Program-made: the position numbers and the translations under genes
The notes under the pieces: generated by a model
What the model saw: only the letters and a program-made list of their open reading frames with translations
Databases searched by the model: none
What the model was told of the DNA's origin: nothing
Part shown: piece by piece, positions 9,381 through 18,022 of the stretch
How the letters are laid out: each line of letters begins with the position of its first letter
Numbering within the stretch: position 1 is the first letter of the stretch
From: Sediminicola luteus
GTDB lineage: Bacteria; Bacteroidota; Bacteroidia; Flavobacteriales; Flavobacteriaceae
NCBI RefSeq assembly: GCF_002514735.1
Contig: NZ_NBWU01000001.1
Coordinates: 1,178,001 to 1,242,000, forward strand
Direction: 5' to 3'
Length of the DNA stretch: 64,000 nt

Positions 9381-12300
9381 ATGGGTAAACTCTACCGCTT
9401 TTTTTCATCGTCTTCCTTGGCCTTGCTATTGCTTTTGGTCTTTGCCATCGCTATGGGTACGGCTACGTTCATTGAAAACGATTTTGGCATTGCCACTTCT
9501 TGGAAACTCATCTACAATGCCTTTTGGTTCGAGTTGGTCATGTTGGGCCTGGGCCTATGTTTTTTGTTCATTATTCCCAAATACCGGCTGTGGCGACGCG
9601 ATAAATGGGCGGTTTTGCTATTCCATTTGGCCTTTATTCTGATCCTGATCGGGGCGGCCGTAACCCGCTACCATGCCGAAAGCGGACTTATGCGTATCCG
9701 CGAAGGGGCCCAGAGCAATTGGCTGATCTCCGATGCCGAATACCTGCAAGTGACCATAAAGGGCGGCGATCAAAACAAAACCTTAAAAAAGAAACTTGAA
9801 TTCTCCCCTCTGGGGGATAATGAGTTTAGTCTCAGCTCCGACTATTACGGTACTCCGCTTACCGTTTCCTTTGCCGATTTTATAGCCGATGCGGCCGTAG
9901 AATTGGTCGAGGATGCCGAGCATGGCGAACCGCTATTGGAAATGGTGGTTTCGGACGGTAACGAAAAGACCACCCTAATCCTAAAGGAAGGGGAGGTAGA
10001 GGCCCTGGGCGACCATGGCCATAAGGTAGGTTTTGCCACCAGCGATACTACGGCTGTGGATATCCGCGCTACCGAATCCGGATTTAGCCTGTATTCGCCC
10101 GTTGTGCTCGACTTTTTTACCATGAGCACCCAAACGGCCGGAAAGATCAAACCCGATCGCTTGCAGCAAATGGAACTGAAATCGCTCTACCGCTGGCACG
10201 ATGTTTCCTTTGTGCCCAACCGCTATTTCGAAAAAGGCAAGATTGATTTGGTCTCGGCCTCCGAAAAACCCAAGGAAAATGACCCTACCCGAGACGATGT
10301 GCTCAAAGTAAACGTACAATTGGGCGATACCCAAAAAGAAGCCACCCTGCTCTACCGCAAAGGCTTTTTGCCCGCGGCCCATAGCCTCGATTTTGGCGAT
10401 ACCCAAGTAGAACTGGCCTTCGGCTCCGATTCCATTCCGCTGCCCTTTGCCCTAAAACTGACCGATTTCCAGTTGGAGCGCTACCCGGGCTCTTCCAGTC
10501 CGTCTTCCTATGCTTCGGAGGTGGAGATTATTGATGGCGGACAACACACGCCTTACCGTATTTATATGAACCACGTATTGGACCATAAGGGCTATCGTTT
10601 TTTTCAGGCCAGTTACGATACCGATGAACAAGGTACCGTTTTGGCCGTTAACCGAGATGCCCTGGGCACTTGGATCACTTATGTGGGTTATTTTTTGATG
10701 AGCTTGGGGATGTTTTTTACCCTTTTTGGGAAAACCTCGCGCTTCCGTTTTATTCACAACAAACTGAAAAAACTGCAAAAGCAGTCGCAACGGGCCGCTG
10801 TACTTTTATTGCTGGGTATTGGTGTTAGCGCCGTTTCTGCCCAAAGTCCGACCGATTCCCTGGCCGTAACTCCCATTAACGAGATCCATGCGGAGGCTTT
10901 TGGCCGCTTGTTCGTACAGGATCTCGACGGGAGGATCAAACCCATCAATTCCTTGGCTTCCGAATTTTTACGGAAACTGTCCGGCAGACCTTATCTGAAC
11001 TACGAAGACCAACGTTGGGATGCCAACCAGGTGTTTTTGGCCATGCATGCCGAACCCAATGCCTGGAAGCATATTCCGCTGATCAAAATGGATCCTGAAA
11101 AAGGGGGTGAACTGTTGCAAGATATTCAACAGCATGCCAACGGTCTCTCGGCTTTTTCCGATTTTCTTGGGGCCAATGGGGCCTACCTACTGGCCGAAGC
11201 CGTAGAAAAGGCCAACCAAAAGAAACCGGCCCTGCGTAGCGAACGCGATAAGGAACTGATCAAGGTAGACGAGCGTTTCAATATTATGTTCAACGTATTG
11301 TCGGGCAATTACCTCAAAGTATTCCCTAACAAAAACGATGCGAACGATAGTTGGTTTACCCATACCCATCATTTTGAGGATTTCCCGGCCGAGGATGCCC
11401 AATTCGCCCAAGGGATCTTACCCCTCTATTTTCGCGATGTATTGAACCAAGACTATGCAGCGGCCTATGAAAAGCTAAATTATATCGCCGTTTATCAAAA
11501 TACCTTAGCGGCCCATATCGTACCCTCAGAGGCCAAGCTGAACGCAGAGATCTGGTACAACAAACTCAACCTGAATTTTTGGATGTTCCAGATCTTTTTT
11601 ACCCTGGGCGCCCTCTTGCTTATTTTGTCCATTGTAAAGGTCTTGGTACAGAAAAAAGGGGTCGATACCCTTTGGTTCGTGGGTTTCTTGGGCATTTTTA
11701 TTGCCTTTTTGGCCTTTACCGGCAACCTGATACTGCGTTGGTATATCTCGGGCCATGCGCCTTGGAGCAATGGGTACGAAATGCTGGTGTTCGTGGCCTG
11801 GTGTCTGGCCCTGTCCGGTTTACTTACCCACCGCAGTTCGGTCTTTATACTGCCGCTGGCCACCCTATTTTCGGGGGCCCTGCTCTTTGTAAGTTACCTC
11901 GACTGGCTTAATCCCGAGATTACCAATCTGATGCCCGTACTCAAATCGTATTGGTTAAAGATCCATGTGGCCACCATTGTCAGTAGCTATGCCCCCTTGG
12001 CCTTGGGCGCCCTACTCGGACTTATGGCTTTGGTGCTTATCGCTTTGCAAAACCCCAAGAACCACCAACGGCTGCAAAAGCATATTCTGGAGCTGACCTA
12101 TATGAACGAGCTGCTGCTTACGATCGGACTCTTTTTACTGGCCATAGGGACCTTTTTGGGTGGGGTTTGGGCCAATGAATCCTGGGGCCGCTATTGGGCA
12201 TGGGATCCCAAGGAAACCTGGGCCCTGATCAGTGTGATTGTCTATGCCATTGTACTACATTTGCGCTTTGTGCCTAAACTGAACAACGCCCTAACCTTTA

Positions 12301-12491
12301 ATACTGCCAGTATGTGGGCCTTTTGGTCCATTATCATGACCTCTTTTGGGGTGAACTACTACCTCACCGGCCTGCATAGCTATGCCACCGGAGACCCCGT
12401 ACCCATACCCACCTTTATCTACGTCTTGGCCGGCATTATGTTGGCCCTGACTGTGCTAGCCGTGGCCAGGCACCGCAAGCAGCGCGTTTAG
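9381..12491 (+). CDS. ccsBA: CcsBA-type cytochrome c synthase (ResB-CcsA fusion)
   Basis: System II cytochrome c maturation protein that moves heme across the inner membrane and attaches it to CxxCH motifs. The N-terminal half is ResB/CcsB-like, with helices near residues 10-30, 50-65 and 73-90, a long periplasmic domain, and a helix near 425-445. The C-terminal half is CcsA-like with many helices and the heme-handling WWD motif WGRYWAWDPKETW near residue 935. At 1036 residues it matches natural fusions of this type. Its place next to nrfHA suggests a dedicated role in maturing NrfA, whose CxxCK heme can need special handling; that role is inferred. Confidence 0.92.
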   Translation: MGKLYRFFSSSSLALLLLLVFAIAMGTATFIENDFGIATSWKLIYNAFWFELVMLGLGLCFLFIIPKYRLWRRDKWAVLLFHLAFILILIGAAVTRYHAESGLMRIREGAQSNWLISDAEYLQVTIKGGDQNKTLKKKLEFSPLGDNEFSLSSDYYGTPLTVSFADFIADAAVELVEDAEHGEPLLEMVVSDGNEKTTLILKEGEVEALGDHGHKVGFATSDTTAVDIRATESGFSLYSPVVLDFFTMSTQTAGKIKPDRLQQMELKSLYRWHDVSFVPNRYFEKGKIDLVSASEKPKENDPTRDDVLKVNVQLGDTQKEATLLYRKGFLPAAHSLDFGDTQVELAFGSDSIPLPFALKLTDFQLERYPGSSSPSSYASEVEIIDGGQHTPYRIYMNHVLDHKGYRFFQASYDTDEQGTVLAVNRDALGTWITYVGYFLMSLGMFFTLFGKTSRFRFIHNKLKKLQKQSQRAAVLLLLGIGVSAVSAQSPTDSLAVTPINEIHAEAFGRLFVQDLDGRIKPINSLASEFLRKLSGRPYLNYEDQRWDANQVFLAMHAEPNAWKHIPLIKMDPEKGGELLQDIQQHANGLSAFSDFLGANGAYLLAEAVEKANQKKPALRSERDKELIKVDERFNIMFNVLSGNYLKVFPNKNDANDSWFTHTHHFEDFPAEDAQFAQGILPLYFRDVLNQDYAAAYEKLNYIAVYQNTLAAHIVPSEAKLNAEIWYNKLNLNFWMFQIFFTLGALLLILSIVKVLVQKKGVDTLWFVGFLGIFIAFLAFTGNLILRWYISGHAPWSNGYEMLVFVAWCLALSGLLTHRSSVFILPLATLFSGALLFVSYLDWLNPEITNLMPVLKSYWLKIHVATIVSSYAPLALGALLGLMALVLIALQNPKNHQRLQKHILELTYMNELLLTIGLFLLAIGTFLGGVWANESWGRYWAWDPKETWALISVIVYAIVLHLRFVPKLNNALTFNTASMWAFWSIIMTSFGVNYYLTGLHSYATGDPVPIPTFIYVLAGIMLALTVLAVARHRKQRV

Positions 12492-12855
12492 TTGTGGAGT
12501 TGTTTAGTCGTTGACTCCCCCTCGATCCCCCTCAAGGGGGAAGCTAACTACCTAGGTGGCCCACTCGGGTTTGGTTACTGGTTCCAAGGTCTTATCTAGA
12601 ACTGAGTACAAATGCCCAAAGGAAGCAGTCGGTCCAAAATTCCCCCTTTGGAGGGGGATTAAGGGGGTGGTTTCCCAGCTGATTTTTTCTAGGACTTTTC
12701 GACATTTAGCTTTCGATTTTATCTGGTGTTTAGTTGTGGAGTTGTGTTAGGGTTTAATCGGAAGTTGGGTGGTCATATCGACCCTGAGCGTTTGGGGTAG
12801 ACATCTCATTATTTAGACAAGCTCACCGTCATAACCCTTAACTCTTAACTGGTTA
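12492..12855 (+). repeat. Intergenic mosaic of short dispersed repeats
   Basis: No gene was seen. The region holds G/C-clamp hairpins (TCCCCC/GGGGGA near 12529-12544, and CCCCCTTTGGAGGGGG near 12643), TTTAGTTGTGGAGTTG units near 12488 and 12730, and a fragment at 12691-12717 resembling the tails of the repeats at 16841 and 18577. A 64-codon frame over 12556-12750 is made of these repeats. Confidence 0.6.
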
Positions 12856-13024
12856 CTTATGCGAATCAAGGATTAATGTAATCTATTGAAAACCAGATGT
12901 ATATTCTCAGTGTAACTCTGCGTATTCTCGGCGTGCCTCTGTGTAACTTGAGCTTTATGTGTTGTTGCACAGAGTTTCACGGAGTAGCCCAGAGGACCAC
13001 AGAGAGTTCAACTCTTGATTCACG
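12856..13024 (-). repeat. 169-bp dispersed repeat, inverted copy 1
   Basis: Read on the minus strand, this segment aligns along its full length with 19619-19787: same ends (CGTGAATCAAGAG at one side, GATTCGCAT at the other), same size and scattered substitutions. The body is an irregular run of CTCTGTG/CCGTGAAAC/CACAGAG words. A partial relative lies near 5223-5268. Function unknown. Confidence 0.75.
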
Positions 13025-13171
13025 TTACTTATTAGCTAGTACAAATGCCGAATTGAAGTAAGCTGTCCATAATTTCCCCTTTTGGGGGCTAGGGGGTCTT
13101 ACACATTTCCGTAAGGAGGCCCTAGTTCCTTTCCCTAGTTTTAAGCCATCGTTTAATTAAAAGGAAAAACC

Positions 13172-13306
13172 ATGCTATTAGCCATAGGAGCACCACAGAT
13201 TGCATTACTCGTACTAATATCCATCGGCCTTTTTGTATTGGGGTATACGATGGGCAAAAAGGCGGGTTATATAAAGCGTATACAGGAAGAAGAAAAGGGG
13301 CTTTGA
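13172..13306 (+). CDS. 44-residue single-pass membrane protein
   Basis: A short frame starting with ATG at 13172. It encodes a hydrophobic N-terminal segment (about residues 8-26, containing IALLVLISIGLFVLGYTMG) followed by a basic and then acidic tail (KKAGYIKRIQEEEKGL). Such a helix plus charged tail is a coherent small membrane protein. G/C-clamp hairpins lie on both sides (near 13075 and 13349), so it may be a monocistronic unit. No family was recognised. Confidence 0.5.
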   Translation: MLLAIGAPQIALLVLISIGLFVLGYTMGKKAGYIKRIQEEEKGL

Positions 13307-13348
13307 TTCGGTATAAAACCTAAGTCCGATCGATAACACCCTAATAAG

Positions 13349-13440
13349 TCCCCCCTTTGGGGGTTAGGGGGCCAGTATTCTCCTACAAAACAACTATTTA
13401 ACCGCCCAAAACACTCAAAAAATACCCATTAGTGGGTATT
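13349..13440 (+). repeat. Hairpins between the small membrane protein and the OLD gene
   Basis: CCCCCCTTTGGGGGTTAGGGGG near 13349-13371 repeats the CCCCTTTTGGGGG unit at 13077. A perfect hairpin AATACCCA-TTAG-TGGGTATT lies at 13421-13440. Each could terminate transcription or mark an element boundary before the AT-rich gene that follows. Confidence 0.45.
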
Positions 13441-13572
13441 GTACCCCATGTCGGGAAGGCCTAGTTTTAGGGATGAAAACAGAACCTAACAAAACCAATT
13501 TAAATCTACTTAACAAATGGTTGTTAAGGGAAAGTAGGTTTTTGGGTATTAATAGATGTGAAAAAAAAGGAA

Positions 13573-15282
13573 ATGAAAATAACCAAATTCAAAATAGTAA
13601 ATTATAGAGCAATTGAGAATATAGAATTTGCCCTAAACTTTTCAATTAATCCTATAATAGGAATAAATGAAGCTGGGAAAACATCAGTTTTAAAAGCAAT
13701 ATTAGCCTTTGACAAATCAAGAGATCGGCACAATGGAGGGAAGCATTTAGAATATGAAAACAACTATGCAATAAAACAAAGAGATTGTAGAATTTCAGCA
13801 TTCATAAAGTTAGATAAAAAGGAAAAAGATGAGCTTGTTGAAAAAATAAAAATAAACACAGAATCAGAGGATTATAAAATTATCAATTCATTAAGCAAAG
13901 ACTACATATTTGTGCTAGAACGTTCTCTTTCTAAAGAGAAAAAACCTTATAAATGTGAAATTGAAGATGTCTCTGAAGTAACTTTAAATAAAATATCAAG
14001 ATACTTAGTATCGAAACTACCTTATATTTTATACTTCGATGATTTTGCAGACAGAGTTCCAAGTTCAATACAATTCCCAGATGATTATAGAGAAAGTGGT
14101 AAAATTGGAAGAGTTAAAAATCGTGAATGGAATGAGATTATAGAAGAAATTTTTAAGCGAGCAGATACAGAAGGTATTGACGAAGATGAAACAGAGACTC
14201 CTTTAATTTCTTATCTAAAAATTGAAGATAGAGATAAAAAATCTGACATACGCTCAGATGTTGAAGATACGCTTAACGAAGAAATAATACAGGAATGGAA
14301 GAGAATCAAAAAGAGTGGTGAAAGCTTTGCAGATGATAGTGACAAACTTGAATTAGTTATTGTAAATACTGATAATACTTTTGAATTTAAAGTAAAAGAC
14401 AAATCACATAAAGGTAAAAAAAGAACTTTCGATATTTCAGAAAGAAGTAAAGGATTCCAATGGTTTTTCAATTACATGGTTAAGTTAAAATTTAATCCTA
14501 ACTATAAGGGAAAATTAGAAAACTCTATATTCCTACTTGATGAACCTGGCTCCTATTTACATTCTTCTGCTCAAAGTGAATTATTAAAGGAATTAGAATC
14601 TGTCTCAAAGAAAAATACAATAATTTATTGCACACACTCTCAGTATTTATTAAATCCAGACATTATCAAACTTGGAAGCATAAGAATTGCAGAAAAGAAA
14701 AATTCTAAAATTAATTTGCAAAACTTCGGTAGCTATAAATCGAAAAAAGATAAAGGAGCATTATCTCCTATTTATCAAGCCTTAAACTTGAATTTTGCTC
14801 ATGACTTTGTTGGAAAAATAATAATAACCGAGGGAATAACTGATTTTTATTTTTTTAATATCTTACAAAAGCATACAGATTTTATAAAAAAAGAATTGAA
14901 GTTTATTCCAAGTAGCGGAGCAAGTCAGTCCACGACATTGATAAGTTTTGCATATTCGTTTGCAGATAACTTCATAGTATTTCTTGACAATGATAAAGCA
15001 GGGAAAGACGCTAAAAGAAAGTACCTAAAAGAATTTGGAAGCGAATTTGAAAAGAAAATTTACACTTATGGTAACCAAAGTGACAAGTTTGAATTGGAAA
15101 ACTTTTTGTGTGAAAAAGATGCGGAAAACTTATTACAAATAACAAAGTCGGATGATTTAAAAAGAGCATTAGGCTTTTTGTTTTATGATTATTCTAAAAA
15201 ACAAAATGAATTTTGTAAAAACCTATCAACTAAAACAAAAGAGGGTTTAAGTGATTTGTTTAAAATACTTGAAAAAATATAA
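13573..15282 (+). CDS. OLD-family ATP-dependent nuclease (AAA ATPase plus TOPRIM)
   Basis: An SMC/ABC-like ATPase fused to a TOPRIM nuclease domain, as in class 1 OLD proteins that act in phage defence or DNA repair. Visible motifs are Walker A GINEAGKTS (about residues 30-38), a signature-like SERSKGF, Walker B IFLLDEPGSYLH (near 320), and a switch histidine in YCTHSQYLL. The TOPRIM glutamate in IITEGITDFYFF lies near 419 and the acidic pair in FLDNDKAGKD near 470. The ATG at 13573 was chosen over the GTG at 13558 because it starts with the usual MKITKFKIVNYR. The gene is clearly more A+T-rich than its neighbours, which suggests transfer. No UvrD-like helicase follows, so this is not a Gabija pair. 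Confidence 0.88.
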   Translation: MKITKFKIVNYRAIENIEFALNFSINPIIGINEAGKTSVLKAILAFDKSRDRHNGGKHLEYENNYAIKQRDCRISAFIKLDKKEKDELVEKIKINTESEDYKIINSLSKDYIFVLERSLSKEKKPYKCEIEDVSEVTLNKISRYLVSKLPYILYFDDFADRVPSSIQFPDDYRESGKIGRVKNREWNEIIEEIFKRADTEGIDEDETETPLISYLKIEDRDKKSDIRSDVEDTLNEEIIQEWKRIKKSGESFADDSDKLELVIVNTDNTFEFKVKDKSHKGKKRTFDISERSKGFQWFFNYMVKLKFNPNYKGKLENSIFLLDEPGSYLHSSAQSELLKELESVSKKNTIIYCTHSQYLLNPDIIKLGSIRIAEKKNSKINLQNFGSYKSKKDKGALSPIYQALNLNFAHDFVGKIIITEGITDFYFFNILQKHTDFIKKELKFIPSSGASQSTTLISFAYSFADNFIVFLDNDKAGKDAKRKYLKEFGSEFEKKIYTYGNQSDKFELENFLCEKDAENLLQITKSDDLKRALGFLFYDYSKKQNEFCKNLSTKTKEGLSDLFKILEKI

Positions 15283-15647
15283 ATGTATTACCCCCGCTAC
15301 CGCACGATTTAATCGTGTGGTATAGCTTCTCGATGACCACAATGAACCCCCCGCTGGCGCTAACGTCTGTTAGTGCCATCTTCTTTTTAAGCCCTTCGCT
15401 GGCTCGTGCCTTGTTGCTTTACGTATCGATCGCTACGGGTAGCACTGGGTGGTAGGGCAGTCCAATCCATCAATCCATCGTTTTTGCAAGATAGGTCCGG
15501 TAAAATATTCCCATCAAAATAGTATCAAAACCACGGTATCCCATTTGTCAAGGGAACCCTCCGGGCTTTTGATCTCCAATTTGAGCTGAAATTTTCCCTT
15601 GACCAAAGTACTTCCCAAACGATTGTTCAATTTAAAAGCATTTATTT
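15283..15647 (+). repeat. Repeat-rich intergenic region after the OLD gene
   Basis: A strong hairpin lies at about 15296-15324: CTACCGCACGATT pairs with AATCGTGTGGTA around one base, with a single G-T pair. Then follows CCCCCGCTGGCGCTAACG...TTAGTGCCATCTTCT (about 15348-15385) and CTCGTGCC. Similar words recur in the same order at about 15914-16005, on the far side of the small gene at 15648. No coding sequence was seen. Confidence 0.5.
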
Positions 15648-15878
15648 ATGAAAATGACGGAGTTTGCCAAGAGCATAGGAAACTTGCCGAAAAAAGAGAA
15701 ATTGGCTATCTTGGAAATCATTGACTTAAAAGTTGATAGCGATATGGACAGGGTACTTGATAGATTGGATACAATAAATTCCAGAATAGATCGCTTAGAC
15801 TCAAGTTTAAAGTGGAGTATTGGAATCGGATTTACCCTTCTTGGCATTTTAATCACCATTTTAAACTTCTTAGAATAG
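15648..15878 (+). CDS. Small coiled-coil protein with C-terminal membrane anchor
   Basis: A protein of 76 residues. Residues about 25-52 form a heptad-rich segment (DRVLDRLDTINSRIDRLDSS) and residues about 54-74 form a hydrophobic anchor (WSIGIGFTLLGILITILNFL). The layout resembles phage XhlA-like proteins and other short coiled-coil anchor proteins, but no family assignment is secure. A clear terminator follows directly, and related repeats flank the gene on both sides, so this is a compact self-contained unit, possibly mobile or of phage origin. Confidence 0.65.
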   Translation: MKMTEFAKSIGNLPKKEKLAILEIIDLKVDSDMDRVLDRLDTINSRIDRLDSSLKWSIGIGFTLLGILITILNFLE

Positions 15879-15898
15879 CCCGAGGGCTATTTTTTTTA
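15874..15898 (+). terminator. Intrinsic terminator of the 76-residue gene
   Basis: The perfect stem AATAGCC (15874-15880) / GGCTATT (15885-15891) with loop CGAG is followed by an eight-to-nine-T run. It overlaps the stop codon of the gene. Confidence 0.85.
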
Positions 15899-15904
15899 TT
15901 TCTT

Positions 15905-16010
15905 TCGTAGCAATGCCCCCGCTGGCGCCAGGTTCCGCCTCGTGCCACTCACGCTAACCCCCGTTAGTACCATCTTCTGTTGTTAGTCCTCTGCCTCGTG
16001 CCTAGCCACC
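15905..16010 (+). repeat. Second copy of the CGCTGGCG / CTCGTGCC repeat block
   Basis: Words CCCCCGCTGGCGC, ACGCTAAC, GTTAGTACCATCTTCT and CTCGTGCC appear in the same order as in the block at about 15348-15410, with an extra insertion. The two blocks flank the small gene at 15648 as imperfect direct repeats. Confidence 0.5.
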
Positions 16011-16094
16011 ACACCTACCAAAAGCTGTCAGTAACTTCTTGTGGTATTGCCGCAACAAAAGCCTATCTTCCTTAGCTAAAACCGAGGTATACCT

Positions 16095-16751
16095 ATGAAA
16101 CATATATTGATCGCCGGAGCCAGTGGTATGGTCGGGGGCGAATTGTTGGCCCTGGCCTTGGCCGATACGCACATTACCGGCATAACCTCTTTGGTGCGTA
16201 GGCCATCGGGGCAGGCGCATGCCAAACTCACCGAGGTGGTAGTCGCTGATTTTTCGGACTATACGGCCCATTCTGAGGTGTTCCAAAATATAGATGCGGC
16301 TTTTTTCTGTATTGGGGCCTATACGGGCCAGTTGCCCGATGCGCAGTTTAAAGCCCTCACCGTAGACTATGCCGTGGCCTTTGGTAAGCAACTGCAAATG
16401 GGGAGTCCGCAAGCACGTTTATGCCTGCTTAGTGGGGCTGGGGCCGATCGTAGCAAAAAAAGCCGTACCGCCTTTGCCCGTTATAAGGGCATGGCTGAAA
16501 ACCAACTCAGCGCCCTCGATCTCGAATTTTACAGTTTTCGACCAGGCTATATCTATCCGGTACGACCCAGAAACGAACCAAACCTGATGTATAAAATCAG
16601 CCGCGGCCTATACCCCTTAATCAAAATGTTCGGTATAAAATACAGTATTCCATCTACCCACTTGGCCCAAGCCATGCTCACGGTGGGCCTAAACGGTCAC
16701 GGCCAAGAAATCTTGGAGAATATCGATATAGCAGACTTGACAGGGGGTTGA
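16095..16751 (+). CDS. NAD(P)-binding Rossmann oxidoreductase, TIP30/HTATIP2-like
   Basis: A short atypical SDR-like protein of 218 residues. The N-terminal nucleotide-binding motif is GASGMVGGELL (residues about 7-17). Strand and loop segments follow, with a VADFSDY region near 53 and an acidic stretch near FQNIDAAFFCIG. The SGAGADRSKKS segment near 118-128 corresponds to the catalytic serine region, and YKGMAENQL near 134 gives the Tyr and Lys positions. Bacterial homologues have no established substrate. It is transcribed alone; the next genes downstream are separated by dispersed repeats. Confidence 0.8.
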   Translation: MKHILIAGASGMVGGELLALALADTHITGITSLVRRPSGQAHAKLTEVVVADFSDYTAHSEVFQNIDAAFFCIGAYTGQLPDAQFKALTVDYAVAFGKQLQMGSPQARLCLLSGAGADRSKKSRTAFARYKGMAENQLSALDLEFYSFRPGYIYPVRPRNEPNLMYKISRGLYPLIKMFGIKYSIPSTHLAQAMLTVGLNGHGQEILENIDIADLTGG

Positions 16752-16840
16752 TGATTGTTTATTTACGATTGATTATTAGGTAATTGTTTTGGTGTGGCGT
16801 TGTTTAATCGAGTATCCTAGATTTAATCGAAACCAAGATA

Positions 16841-16920
16841 ATGCGACTTCTCCCCTCGGTCGAAGTGACATGTGGCAGCTATTTTAGGGGACATTTGATT
16901 TGTAACATTCGACTTTCGAC
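16841..16920 (+). repeat. Dispersed repeat, left copy of a direct pair
   Basis: Starts ATGCGAC and contains GGTCGAAGTGACA, TTTTAGGGG and CGACTTTCGAC. The same words in the same order and spacing occur at 18577-18659, 1.74 kb away in the same orientation. The pair brackets the genes from 16939 to 18546. Confidence 0.6.
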
Positions 16921-16938
16921 TTTTTGTATCTTCATCCC

Positions 16939-17484
16939 ATGAAAACCGTACTATCCTTTTTATTCCTGTTTTTAGGGGTATTTTCCATATCATCTGATAA
17001 AGCACAATTGGTTCGCGATTATATTGCGGCCGGTAATACGAATACTTTTAGTGAAGTGGCGCCTTTTCTAGATGCGGGTTATAAAGAGCTGTTTATCGAC
17101 GGGAGCGAAGAGGTTAAAAACCTGGCCCATTTACAAGAAATGATGGCCTGGCGTAAGGTAATGCAATCGCAGATTGAGTTGTTGGATATAAAATCGAAGG
17201 GCGATACGGTGGTTACCACCGAAAAACACCAAAACCTACTCGATTCTTACCTCAAACGCATGCCCCGTACCTTTAAAATAAAGTATGTGGTAGAAGCGGG
17301 AAAAATACAACAGGCCCTTATAGATACGGTTCCGGGTTATGGGCAGATCTTACGAAGCAACGGGGAGAAACTAATGGCCTTTCATACCTATTGCCATAAG
17401 AATAATCTAAACGTCGACTTCTCCCGGAAACCCGAAGGGGCCCGGTCGGTATTGGAAGCTTTAGAACAATATAGTAAACGCTAA
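16939..17484 (+). CDS. Secreted protein of unknown function, possibly NTF2-like
   Basis: A protein of 181 residues with a signal peptide (MKTVLSFLFLFLGVFSISS). The ATG at 16939 was chosen because the upstream in-frame start at 16924 lies inside the promoter-like TATCTTC segment. The helix-rich N-terminus with AQLVRDYIAAGNT followed by beta-like segments (IELLDIKSKGDTVVTTEKH, TFKIKYVVEAGKI) suggests a cone-shaped NTF2/SnoaL fold, which is tentative. No catalytic motif was seen. It may be co-transcribed with the frameshifted membrane protein that starts 5 nt after its stop. Confidence 0.6.
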   Translation: MKTVLSFLFLFLGVFSISSDKAQLVRDYIAAGNTNTFSEVAPFLDAGYKELFIDGSEEVKNLAHLQEMMAWRKVMQSQIELLDIKSKGDTVVTTEKHQNLLDSYLKRMPRTFKIKYVVEAGKIQQALIDTVPGYGQILRSNGEKLMAFHTYCHKNNLNVDFSRKPEGARSVLEALEQYSKR

Positions 17485-17489
17485 ACGTT

Positions 17490-17892
17490 ATGGGAAATCG
17501 TTTGAAACTGCTTCAATTCATTCATATTGCCCTTTGTGCAGGGGTATGTTTCGCCTATTTTGATCTTGGCCTATATGTTTGGCATAGATCCCGCCCGATT
17601 GCCCGAAATAGACGGAAGTAATGCGGTGTATTTGGCGATTCCGTTTATAGCCCTTTTAGTTGGGCAATGGTTGTTTAAAAAGTTGGTTAATGGGGTAGAC
17701 CCAAAACTAAGTTTTGAAGATAAACTACCCACTTATACAACCGCTGCTATAGTGCGATGGGCTATGTTGGAAGGCGGTGCCCTTTTGCTGGTTATTTTGG
17801 CCCCGGAATTCTTTTTGATCGGCCTGTTGCTGATTCTTTATATGGTCTGGTTAAGACCCACCCGTTTTCGAATCGAGAGTGAGTTGGTATAA
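17490..17892 (+). pseudogene. Small membrane protein gene with an apparent frameshift
   Basis: The start at 17490 opens a frame encoding MGNRLKLLQFIHIALCAGV, typical of a conserved Bacteroidota four-helix membrane protein. That frame leaves the expected sequence near 17562 and stops near 17624. The rest of the protein continues in the +1 frame (LILAYMFGIDPARLPEID, then three more helices) to the stop at 17892. Skipping one base in the run TTTTGATC near 17559-17562 restores one protein of about 133 residues. Read alone, the downstream frame has only TTG/ATG starts inside the first helix. It is either a decayed gene or a sequencing error. Confidence 0.6.
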
Positions 17893-18001
17893 CCGTCGGG
17901 TCTTTGGTGTGGAGGTGTTTGATCGTACTTCCGGTAGCAAGTATGTTCAACGATTGCCCGTGGGTTAATAGGTCATCAAAACAATCCCCATCTTGTTTTC
18001 T

Positions 18002-18009
18002 TATCTTTG
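18002..18009 (+). promoter_or_regulatory. -7 promoter box of the RelBE-like module
   Basis: TATCTTTG matches TAnnTTTG exactly and lies 13 nt before the antitoxin start. A -33 box is not evident. Confidence 0.5.
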
Positions 18010-18022
18010 ATAAAAAGGGGAT

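Noticed and set aside
12556-12750. 64-codon frame after ccsBA.
   Set aside because: It is composed of dispersed repeats and G/C-clamp hairpins, so the reading frame is accidental.
13573-15647. Gabija defence system.
   Set aside because: Only the OLD-like component is present; the 365 bp after it holds repeats and no UvrD-like helicase gene.
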